Assembly: GCA_013298945.1 (NCBI GenBank)
Contig: JAAFJR010000003.1
Span: forward strand, 1-64,000
Source of the DNA: Polaromonas sp.
Lineage (GTDB): Bacteria > Pseudomonadota > Gammaproteobacteria > Burkholderiales > Burkholderiaceae_C
Direction: 5' to 3'
DNA: 64,000 nt
Both the position numbers and the translations under genes were made by a program. Below are positions 45,101-52,539 of the stretch, piece after piece (the first letter of the stretch is position 1; each line of letters starts with the position of its first letter). The notes below the pieces were generated by a model. The model was not told where the DNA came from. It saw only the letters and a list, made by a program, of their open reading frames with translations, and did not search any database.

Positions 45101-46148
45101 AGTCACCGTATATCGGATAAAAAGTATTTGGATCTATGTCGCGAAATAACTTTTGACTGGTAATCTTATCTGTATCAACCGCAGCAGTCAGCAAATACTC
45201 GCCCTTAATGGCGCCTTTTGCAAACAAAGCAACACGACCAGCTACAGTTTTGTACTCAACGCCATCACTGCCGATAGTCGTCGTAGTTTTCTCCCAGTTT
45301 CTTAAGTTATCGCTAAAGCCAATTTCTTTTATGTCTGATGCGCTTGGACCTTTGACTTTGGAAAGATTGATGGCACCTTCAACAATACCTACAACAAGCA
45401 TGTCACGAAGGTCTGGCAAAAAAGCAATTTCACCTTGCACAGCAATCGCGCCACTTGAAGCGCGCAACAGTGCATCTCCAGGTATTGACGATGCTTGCAA
45501 TACCAATTCTGCTACGCCATTATTTGTGGCAATTTCTAAACTAGAAAGTTCACCCTTTTTCCCGACACCAAAAGCATCCCCAGTCGAGAACGCGCCATTT
45601 ACGGCTTTGAAGCTTCCCAAACTAGTTTCCAGTAAAAGCTTTGTGGGCTTCAGATATGGTTTACCTGTTGCATCAAATACTTGGATTTTGATTTGTAATT
45701 GACTTACACCGTCTGCAGGTGCTTGTGCAGCAGAAACACCAAGCAATATCTTGCTGCCAAATGGAAGCCCTAAGCTCTCTCGCCACAAACCTTCATCGGC
45801 AGTCACCGCTAGATTGCTGTTTGAAGCACTCAAACTTACACCATCGATACGACGATATGCCACAGAAGAGCCCGCAATTTGAATCCCGCCGACAACCGTG
45901 GTTTTCCCTGCAATATCGAATTGTGCCTGCCCAGAATTCTCGAGAGGTAAACTGGTATTTCCTTGAGCATTTGCTTGTAATGTAAACAGGCTCCCTCCTA
46001 ATACTGCCCCATACGTGAGCATCTGAAGAGCACTTTGCAATGCTTTTATATTCGACTTCATAATAAACATAGATTCTTTGCAATTCATCAAAGTATTATT
46101 TGGTGAAGCTATTTGAGAGACAACTATTGGTGAGCTAGTCTTTTTCAT
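42156..46148 (-). CDS. Large outer-membrane beta-barrel protein with C-terminal OmpA domain
   Basis: A 1330-aa protein. The signal sequence lies near residues 30-62 (MKSNIKALQSALQML to LFTLQANAQ), so Met30 may be the true start, but the ATG at 46148 overlaps the upstream stop (ATGA). After an Ig-like N-terminal region come many alternating-residue strands with aromatic ends (about 380-1130), a probable large barrel. A Pro/Ala linker and an OmpA peptidoglycan-binding domain follow (about 1185-1325; ITITGHADITNGTGD, LSLERAISVKTYL, NRRVEVEIYG). The layout fits a surface-anchoring or display pore tied to the cell wall, serving the DUF11 protein encoded just upstream. No named family is recognised for the barrel. 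Confidence 0.72.
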   Translation of the reverse strand: MKKTSSPIVVSQIASPNNTLMNCKESMFIMKSNIKALQSALQMLTYGAVLGGSLFTLQANAQGNTSLPLENSGQAQFDIAGKTTVVGGIQIAGSSVAYRRIDGVSLSASNSNLAVTADEGLWRESLGLPFGSKILLGVSAAQAPADGVSQLQIKIQVFDATGKPYLKPTKLLLETSLGSFKAVNGAFSTGDAFGVGKKGELSSLEIATNNGVAELVLQASSIPGDALLRASSGAIAVQGEIAFLPDLRDMLVVGIVEGAINLSKVKGPSASDIKEIGFSDNLRNWEKTTTTIGSDGVEYKTVAGRVALFAKGAIKGEYLLTAAVDTDKITSQKLFRDIDPNTFYPIYGDSSVKRFDAQSASRIYVRIDKNKSYVLYGDFNSGTTDQANKLASMSRALTGGQFIYENTSVKINGFAAQTANKGYVDEQPARGISGPYALARPNAIANTETIELLIRDRNQPAIVLSRKTLTRFADYDFEPFSGRVLFRQPVPSVDENNNPVSIRISYEVEEFTGDKHWVGGISAKVNIAENIAIGASYAKDKDEQSPYEIAGANLEMKLGDRTYFVAEAASSRGTNAYNQNFSVITDANPLVTKKGNAARVELRHDGEQIKARVYGSRSEADFQNASAGVIAGRQEAGLNASYQLNPSVELSANALQTKDQSGGLTDGASRNAAGVTAAVKLNDVFKVEVGVNSVKEHLVNGSGGALNSVSTQTTSSSSLPGWGFNGTGLLASPATLLSSPTDAPAIVDNAYTSGRIKLLGKLTPEASLYGEYEQAVGDGSRRRLSVGGEYRVSERTRLYASHEIENSLTGVYGLSSDGTRNASTIVGLSTAVSVPFLPDGQVYGEYRTAGGVGNRDIAAVAGVRNLWQIKPGLGLSAGLERQEVLQADGVKHEATAVSLAADYTADPVNKVAGKLEYRTSDIQNQWLGTLAYTRTLSDNWSGIMRDAYTRSEGVGVDLSKGIQVQNQFQMGLAYRDIERHRWNGLFRLENRVNRSSLTADLKDEDTWILSVHGTYHPVRDWTFAGQLAAKRGSQTILNDGTYSTYNGQLFSARAIWDINERFDASLYGSLGRDNGQRVSGYGLELGAKVIQNLWFSVGYTKGKFADVDQFSANTSWSGWHARLRYKFDENSLGLATKRDDEVKPVAAIEAALEKPAAPIIEPVITPLASPIPAIVVAPKYEKITLAAGALFGHNKSGADQILPEGRTQLNELAAKLKAVSNVERITITGHADITNGTGDAKYNDKLSLERAISVKTYLSSQGFDVKNVSVAGLGGQQPVKTDCALPKGAARTAIGVTQSRASLKDMENFRACLLPNRRVEVEIYGQSLVK

Positions 46149-49100
46149 TGCTTGCTCCCAGCTTCAACAGTTTTTGCAACCGACGGCGACAAGCTACTAC
46201 CAGTTATCTTCGGCTGCGTACTATCAAATTGAATCCCCCCAGTAGTTCCACTGGCGCTAGGTACATTCTTTTGTCGGGTGTCAATTGACTGCTGTAGCTG
46301 AGGACTGCAGCTATCAATACGGAATTCCGTGTTGTGCAACTGTCCCGCCAAAACATCTACGAACAGAGAGTTTGGATCTCCCGCATTCCGATTTCCAGTA
46401 ATGCCAAGCTTGGCTCCTTTTGGCAATGTTTTACTATCAACTTTAAGAACGTGCGTAATGGCACGCACACCGCAAATACTGTACAAGCCATTTACGTCTG
46501 TAGTCATACTTGTACCGTCCTCCAAGTAGAGTGCTACGCCTGATATACCTATTTCGCCATTGTCTTGAACAGCGTTTCCATTGCAATCTGCATATACCTT
46601 ACCGACGATACATGCTTCACGCGTAAATACGCCTCCAGATATTTTTACTTTAGCCTTGGCAATCAAGGATTGCAGTCTTCCACGCAACATGCTTGCCTGC
46701 GCAGTATTGGTGCCATCACCTCTATCAGAGCCTAAGCCTACACGGACCTTGTATTCAATTTCAACATCTTGATCAATAGCAGGGATCTGAACAGTAAATG
46801 TCAAGTCTGGGCCTGGTGCACCTGCTGGATCAGGAGCTGCAACCAAGGTACCGTTTCTGCTAACGCGAGTCGTATTAGCTATTAACTTGAAGCCAAATGG
46901 TAAGTGATCTTTAACAATAGCTGCACCTTTGATCTTCGTACTGCGTACCGTAACTTTGTAGGTAATAACATCACCGACTTCTCCTGTCGATCGATCTGCA
47001 ACTTTGCGTATAAACAATGCACCCAGATCACCATATATAACCGCAACCGTACCAGTACTACCTATACAGCTTGATGAAACTGGGCATAAAGGATCACCTC
47101 CACCAGAAGCCGTTACTGTATTGTTACCACCAGACGGGCCTTCAGCTGAGTCATCAACCAAGATCGGTACATTAATGTACACAGTTCCTGTAACTCCCGG
47201 TTCAATTTGGCAACCTGTCAATGAAGTTGCACCCGCAGAACTAGCTGCTGCACACGTGCCCGGTTTGAAATTGCCGCCACTGATAGTTACTGGACCACTT
47301 GTTGTTATACCAGTCGCAAAGTTATCATTTAAAGTAATTGGCTCAATCGTTGGTCCGTTCGTTACCGTAACAGATATTGAATAGAATTGGTTTACCGCAC
47401 CAATTATCAATGGGTTGGCACTAACTGTCTTTGCGACAGAGAGTGAAGATACAGTGCTTATCAATTCACCATCATTATTCGTACTCACAGAATCACCATC
47501 AGCCCCTGTCACGACCTTCGCTTTAATTGCGACAGTAACTGTTGGTGTACCACTTATCGTACAGATAATTTTTTCACCTGCCGGTAATAAAGCTACCGGA
47601 GAAGCAGGAGAGCATGTGCTTATCAAACCTTGTGGCAAATCAGTCACTGTACAGAAAGCGTTGGCAGCATCTACTGTACTGATATTGGTACAAGTAACCG
47701 TTTGGTTAGGCGGATAAGGAATATCCTTAACTGCTGGAGGCAATGAAGTATTTGGATTTACTTGCATATCCGGATTGGCAACTGTTGAAGTAACAGTGCC
47801 AGTGCAATGTGCAGCTGCAGGGCAAGTTAGATCACCACCTCCACTTACAGTTGCAGAATTAACCGCAGGATTGCCAGCTGCTGCAGCTCCAACAATTACT
47901 GGGACGGTGATAACAACAGGACCGTTCGTGTTTGCGGCAATCGTACAGCCAGCTAGAGATGATCCACTTACTGGGCAGGAAGTCATCACCCCACCAACCG
48001 CTGTAGGTGCAGCACTAAGAGTAATTCCCGTAGGCATAACATCTGCAACCGTCATTATTGCAGTTGTCGGTCCATTAGCAACATTAATAGTAATAGTGTA
48101 AAACTGTCCTGATTTTCCAACAGCCAAGGGCGATTGACTTACAGTTTTGACAACAGTCAATTCAATCTGAGCACTAATCGTGTTTTGAATTGATTGCGCT
48201 CCTGCGCCAAGTACGGCTCCAACAGGCGAACTAATCGTAATCGAGAACGTTTCTGCAGGCTCAGCAACAGCATCAACCACGGTCGCTGTGCGTACTTGTA
48301 CCGCTGTCACACCTGCCGGTATCGTGATGATGCCGCTGGCTGGCACGGGCAGGAAGTTCGCTCCACCGTCTACTGAGTAGGTTTGCGCACCCAAGTCGGC
48401 CGCAACTGTCGGGTTCGCGCCGCTACCAGCTGTCGCGAGTGTCACGGTCACTGGGCTGGCCGATGGCGCGCTCAACTGGATCACGTTCTGGGTCGCTGTG
48501 CCTTCGGCTACCGTCTGAGGGGTGATGATCGTGATCACTGGCGCAGCTGTGCTGTCGCTGATTTGTCCTGTGCCTGTCGCTGTGCCTATGGTCGCGCCGT
48601 TGCCTGTCACTGCGCTGATGGTGGCTGTGAAGTTCTCTACCGGCTCGCCTGGCAAGGCGTCTGCAATCGTCGGGACGCTGAAGTTGGCTGTGGTTTGACC
48701 TGCTGGAATCGTCACGGTCACCGCTGTTTGCGCTGTGTAGTCGCCTGGCGCAATGGCTGTGCCGTTGGCTGTGCTGATGGTCACAACCGTGTCTACGGAA
48801 CTTGGGTTGCTCAAGGTCACCGCAAAGACCGATGGTGTGCCTTCTGCAACTGTCGGTGCGTTGGCAATCGAGACCACCGGTGCGTCGTTGGCGCTGATGA
48901 TGTTCTGTACGGTCGCGGTGCCCAAGGTCGCTCCTGTCGGGGCACTCAGCGTCAAACTAAAGGTCTCGGCTGGCTCAGCTGTCGTGTCGTCCACGGTCGC
49001 TGTGCGTACTTGTACCGCTGTCACACCTGCCGGTATCGTGATGATGCCGCTGGCTGGCACGGGTGCGAAGGTCGCTCCGCCGTCTACTGAGTAAGTTTGT

Positions 49101-50155
49101 GCACCCAAGTCGGCCGCAACTGTCGGGTTCGCGCCGCTACCAGCTGTCGCGAGTGTCACGGTCACTGGGCTGGCCGATGGCGCGCTCAACTGGATCACGT
49201 TCTGGGTCGCTGTGCCTTCGGCTACCGTCTGAGGGGTGATGATCGTGATCACTGGCGCGGACGACGTAACCGTCAACGTTGCTGTATCACAAATTGATGC
49301 ATTTGGCGATGGCGCACATAACTGGTAAATAACAGTGCAACTACTGTTACCAATAGGGCTGGTGTAGCTCAGGATGCCCGTTGTGTTGGTCGCTGGACTT
49401 GCTGGGGATGCGCCTGTACAAGTGCCTCCTGTCACGGTTACGGTGGAGTCGACTGGGAATTTGTCGTTCCCTGTCACCGTCGTCGTGCTCGGCACGTTAG
49501 GTTGTTTTGTGTCGGTGTCGTTCACCGCGTCAATGACCGGAGTCGTCACGGTGCTTGTACAGTTCGCACCCGCTGGGCACGATGGATCACCACCGCCAGT
49601 CACTGTCGCTGTGTTGTTGCTTGGGTTGGCTGCCGAGGCCGCAACCGTCACAGGTACGGTCACAACAATGTTGCCTGTGGCTGCGCCTGCTGCGATCGAG
49701 CAGCCCGCCAAACTAGTGGCGCCAGATGCCGGGCAGCCGCTGATGGTGCCGCCAGTCGCTGTGATCGCGCCGCTGGTGCTGATGCCCGCTGGTAAGGTGT
49801 CCGCGATCGTGATTGCCGCTGTTGTCGGTCCGTTCGCTACCGCTATCGTGATTCTGTAGAACTGGCCCGTTTGACCAACCACCAACACGGCTGGGATGGC
49901 TGTCTTGGTGACTGTCAATCTTGGATTCGGCAAATCACTATCCGTTGCCGAGCAACTCGCAGGGGCGCCACTTGCATATGACAAACCAGTACCAGCTGGA
50001 CCATTCACGCAAGTTAAAACTAAACCTGCTGGTCGCGTTACAGTCGCAGTATTTACAGTTTGCGCAAACAATTGACTAGAGGTCAAAAGCGCAGCAAAAG
50101 CTAAATATGCGCCGACTTTGCCTTTGGTTTTGATGAAAGATAGGAAATGACTCAT
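46145..50155 (-). CDS. Giant secreted adhesin-like protein: DUF11, Calx-beta and SdrD_B-like domains
   Basis: A 1336-aa protein from the ATG at 50155 (a GTG four codons upstream is in frame). The signal peptide is SFIKTKGKVGAYLAFAALLT, ending SQLFA. Several DUF11-type beta repeats (TVTKTAIPAVLVVGQTGQFY, SVAKTVSANPLIIGAVNQFY) alternate with Calx-beta-like repeats (TPQTVAEGTATQNVIQLSAP). Near the C-terminus is an SdrD_B-like domain (VYADCNGNAVQDNGEIGISG). Two segments are almost identical at DNA level. It is likely exported to the surface as a stalk or adhesin. It is translationally coupled to the barrel/OmpA gene, which I infer is its anchor. Confidence 0.75.
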   Translation of the reverse strand: MSHFLSFIKTKGKVGAYLAFAALLTSSQLFAQTVNTATVTRPAGLVLTCVNGPAGTGLSYASGAPASCSATDSDLPNPRLTVTKTAIPAVLVVGQTGQFYRITIAVANGPTTAAITIADTLPAGISTSGAITATGGTISGCPASGATSLAGCSIAAGAATGNIVVTVPVTVAASAANPSNNTATVTGGGDPSCPAGANCTSTVTTPVIDAVNDTDTKQPNVPSTTTVTGNDKFPVDSTVTVTGGTCTGASPASPATNTTGILSYTSPIGNSSCTVIYQLCAPSPNASICDTATLTVTSSAPVITIITPQTVAEGTATQNVIQLSAPSASPVTVTLATAGSGANPTVAADLGAQTYSVDGGATFAPVPASGIITIPAGVTAVQVRTATVDDTTAEPAETFSLTLSAPTGATLGTATVQNIISANDAPVVSIANAPTVAEGTPSVFAVTLSNPSSVDTVVTISTANGTAIAPGDYTAQTAVTVTIPAGQTTANFSVPTIADALPGEPVENFTATISAVTGNGATIGTATGTGQISDSTAAPVITIITPQTVAEGTATQNVIQLSAPSASPVTVTLATAGSGANPTVAADLGAQTYSVDGGANFLPVPASGIITIPAGVTAVQVRTATVVDAVAEPAETFSITISSPVGAVLGAGAQSIQNTISAQIELTVVKTVSQSPLAVGKSGQFYTITINVANGPTTAIMTVADVMPTGITLSAAPTAVGGVMTSCPVSGSSLAGCTIAANTNGPVVITVPVIVGAAAAGNPAVNSATVSGGGDLTCPAAAHCTGTVTSTVANPDMQVNPNTSLPPAVKDIPYPPNQTVTCTNISTVDAANAFCTVTDLPQGLISTCSPASPVALLPAGEKIICTISGTPTVTVAIKAKVVTGADGDSVSTNNDGELISTVSSLSVAKTVSANPLIIGAVNQFYSISVTVTNGPTIEPITLNDNFATGITTSGPVTISGGNFKPGTCAAASSAGATSLTGCQIEPGVTGTVYINVPILVDDSAEGPSGGNNTVTASGGGDPLCPVSSSCIGSTGTVAVIYGDLGALFIRKVADRSTGEVGDVITYKVTVRSTKIKGAAIVKDHLPFGFKLIANTTRVSRNGTLVAAPDPAGAPGPDLTFTVQIPAIDQDVEIEYKVRVGLGSDRGDGTNTAQASMLRGRLQSLIAKAKVKISGGVFTREACIVGKVYADCNGNAVQDNGEIGISGVALYLEDGTSMTTDVNGLYSICGVRAITHVLKVDSKTLPKGAKLGITGNRNAGDPNSLFVDVLAGQLHNTEFRIDSCSPQLQQSIDTRQKNVPSASGTTGGIQFDSTQPKITGSSLSPSVAKTVEAGSKQ
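48277..48544 (-). repeat. 268-bp internal direct repeat, unit A
   Basis: Nearly identical to 48991-49258 (about eight mismatches, no gaps), offset exactly 714 bases (238 codons). It codes a Calx-beta-like stretch with SPVTVTLATAGSGANPTVAA. Confidence 0.92.
48991..49258 (-). repeat. 268-bp internal direct repeat, unit B
   Basis: Partner of unit A. Mismatches cluster in one short patch (around 49060-49100) and about 150 bases next to it are identical, the pattern left by recent duplication or gene conversion. Confidence 0.92.
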
Positions 50156-50215
50156 ACTTGTAATCACTTTTGGATTTGAATTTATTGTGCGGCCGCGATT
50201 AATTGCTTGTTACAG

Positions 50216-51859
50216 TTAATTGACATTGCATGTGTATGTAAACTGGAGCGAGCCAGTCACGGGCAATGTTGCAACTGTTATACCTGCACCAGTTAATGTA
50301 GCGATCGTTGAAGGAGCAGGGCAAACGGCACCGTTAACTGCACCCGAGCAAGTTACGGCGTTAGCGCCAGGGCAAGTCAAACCAGCACCCACAACATCAG
50401 TAACTATTACACCGTTTGCGACAGAGGGCCCTTGGTTTGTCAAAGTGACAACATAGCTGTTTGTTCCGCCAGATGTAGCGATTGTCTTGCTGTCAGTTTT
50501 AGTGATAACCACGCTGGCTGCTGCAGTTATCGGCGTGGTCTCAAAGCCACAACCAGCATTTACAACAGCGCCAGCCAAGCTATCAGACGGACAAGCGGAA
50601 ATTGCACCTGTGGTTGTTTCAGCCGGTTTATTAGGATCGTTACCACCAAAAACTTTCGCTCTATTGGTAAGCGTTGTTCCACCTGCAGTAGCCGCTACCG
50701 ACACCGGCAATGTAAATGAGCTTGTGCCAGCTGCCGCAATCACTGTCGTAGAAGTACAAGTTGCCGTGTCGTTTGCATTGGTTGTCGTTGATACTACGCA
50801 CGCCCATGCAGCTGCGTTCGTACCACCTGGAGTCAAGGGCGCTCCAAAAGACATGCCGACTGGAAGAATATCTTTAACCGTCGTTGTACCGCTTGTGGCT
50901 GCCGAGCCGACATTGCTCACAGTAAACGTGTAAGTACCCGTAGTACCCGCAACAAAGCTTGAGCCGGCATCATCTTTTACCAAAGCCAAGTCTGGGTTTT
51001 GAACGCAAAAGCCTAAAGCCGCCAAACCAACGCCTTGACCTGGCGGATTACCAAAAGCGGAAGGTCCATTGCCATAGGTATATGTAAAAGATGTAATTGG
51101 TTGCGGAAATGAGTATGTTGCATTACACAAATTCGAAGTTGCAGCGCAGTTTTCTGCATTGTTTGTACTGGTAGAAGTGGCAACGTTTCCTACTACAGAT
51201 ACCGCAGCACTCGAAGCAACAGCCGTAGGCGTCACCGTTCCAGTAGGGCCAGTTCCAACAATCGTGACTCGATCTTGATAAGCACCTGCCCCGTCGTTAA
51301 AGTAATCCAGATCAGTAGCGACCAACTGTAATTTGCTGATCGGCTTGCTGAATGTGATCGTGACCGTATTGTTGGCTCCTATTGCAGGACGATCAACGAC
51401 ATACCAGTAAGTATCTGCAAAACCGCCTGATTGCGCTGTGTCTGGAAAAGTTGCAACAATATTTGTAAGCGACGCAGTACCATTTACATTGATTGAGCCG
51501 GCCCCGGCTCCTAAGGTAATTGGCAACCCAGTAGTTTTAAGCGTTGCAGAGCCAGAATCCCAATCGTTCGGAACTCCAAATGAATAGGTCAACTGAATCT
51601 CATTCGCAGCACAAGTGGATGACTGTGCATGGGCAACATTTGCACTAAACAGCGCGAAAACAAGCGCAAAAGAAGCAGCAACAGCCCTGCTGGGTAGCAT
51701 AGCTGACGGCACGAATAATTCAGCCTTTTGTTTAGATATCAGGCAAAAAGCGGCTATAGGAGCCACGCAAGCGAGGCGCCTAGTTAAATTCTTAGTTAAT
51801 GTAAAAACTGAAGTATTGATGCCCATGTTGTTGTTATTGCTCCGAAAATTTCTATGCAT
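50216..51859 (-). CDS. Secreted DUF11-domain protein
   Basis: A 547-aa frame; the start is uncertain. In-frame ATGs lie at 51859, 51826 and 51700. The last gives a clean signal peptide (MLPSRAVAASFALVFALFSA, ending NVAHAQ) but a weak ribosome site; the second has GGAG at long spacing. After an N-terminal beta domain with a THIDE-like sandwich look come two DUF11 repeats (LALVKDDAGSSFVAGTTGTY; VVITKTDSKTIATSGGTNSY). The protein ends exactly at LQFTYTCNVN, an ending almost repeated in the protein at 54531-56624. It is probably a surface or extracellular matrix protein. Confidence 0.75.
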   Translation of the reverse strand: MHRNFRSNNNNMGINTSVFTLTKNLTRRLACVAPIAAFCLISKQKAELFVPSAMLPSRAVAASFALVFALFSANVAHAQSSTCAANEIQLTYSFGVPNDWDSGSATLKTTGLPITLGAGAGSINVNGTASLTNIVATFPDTAQSGGFADTYWYVVDRPAIGANNTVTITFSKPISKLQLVATDLDYFNDGAGAYQDRVTIVGTGPTGTVTPTAVASSAAVSVVGNVATSTSTNNAENCAATSNLCNATYSFPQPITSFTYTYGNGPSAFGNPPGQGVGLAALGFCVQNPDLALVKDDAGSSFVAGTTGTYTFTVSNVGSAATSGTTTVKDILPVGMSFGAPLTPGGTNAAAWACVVSTTTNANDTATCTSTTVIAAAGTSSFTLPVSVAATAGGTTLTNRAKVFGGNDPNKPAETTTGAISACPSDSLAGAVVNAGCGFETTPITAAASVVITKTDSKTIATSGGTNSYVVTLTNQGPSVANGVIVTDVVGAGLTCPGANAVTCSGAVNGAVCPAPSTIATLTGAGITVATLPVTGSLQFTYTCNVN

Positions 51860-52002
51860 GGAATTTGAAGTATTGGGATTACACCATCTTTTGTATACAA
51901 ACGTAACTGGTAAAAGCCTATTTTGTCGTTTTTTTAGGAGCTTTTCGCCGTTTTTTTGGTGAAAATGTGACTTTCCACACAGATTTTTCTAACACCTAAG
52001 TA

Positions 52003-52449
52003 CTACTTTCTTGGAATTTCCCGAGGATGACCTCTTTCGTCGATTGCAACATAAGTGACAGAAGCTTCCGTAACCTTGATATAAGAGCCTTGATTGGTAT
52101 AGCGTTCTGCATACACCTCCACTTTCACCGTGATGGATGTGCGACCGATACGCGTCACTGCGGAAAAAAACGACAAAATATCGCCCACACGTACCGGTTG
52201 TTTGAATATGAACTCGTTCACCGCCACCGTTGCCATGCGGCCTTGCGTGTGTCTTGCAGGGATAACGCTACCAGCCAAGTCGACCTGGGCCATCACCCAG
52301 CCGCCAAAAATATCGCCATTGGCATTGCAGTCAGCCGGCATGGGGATAACTTTGAGCACCAGTTCCTTATCAAGAGGTAACGCCACGTTGGGGGCCATTG
52401 TGGGGGCCATTGAAGAATTTTGGTTCGCGCTGCTTGCAATTGTGGACAT
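52003..52449 (-). CDS. yciA: Acyl-CoA thioesterase, YciA type
   Basis: A single-hotdog thioesterase of 148 aa from the ATG at 52449 (a TTG three codons upstream is less likely). It has the YciA signature NANGDIFGGWVMAQVDLAGS with the catalytic Asp, then ATVAVNEFIFKQPVRVGDIL and TSITVKVEVYAE. The family hydrolyses a broad range of acyl-CoAs in the cytoplasm. It is divergent from the ABC exporter gene at 52540. The N-terminal 25 residues are Ser/Met/Pro-rich and longer than usual. Confidence 0.9.
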   Translation of the reverse strand: MSTIASSANQNSSMAPTMAPNVALPLDKELVLKVIPMPADCNANGDIFGGWVMAQVDLAGSVIPARHTQGRMATVAVNEFIFKQPVRVGDILSFFSAVTRIGRTSITVKVEVYAERYTNQGSYIKVTEASVTYVAIDERGHPREIPRK

Positions 52450-52539
52450 CAGAGACAATCTATAGTTAAAAGTACATCCAAGTACGCAACAGCGCTACTA
52501 GTAGATGTCACAAACTTCACATACCCGAGATTATCCAAG

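Noticed and set aside
48383-49090. A long Cys/Arg-rich open frame opposite the DUF11 repeats.
   Set aside because: Its composition is that of the complementary strand of Thr/Val/Ala repeats; the repeats explain the absence of stops.
46145-50155. Regularly spaced repeats considered as a CRISPR-like or tandem array.
   Set aside because: They are protein-domain repeats of large unit size in an open reading frame, with no short identical repeat plus unique spacer pattern.
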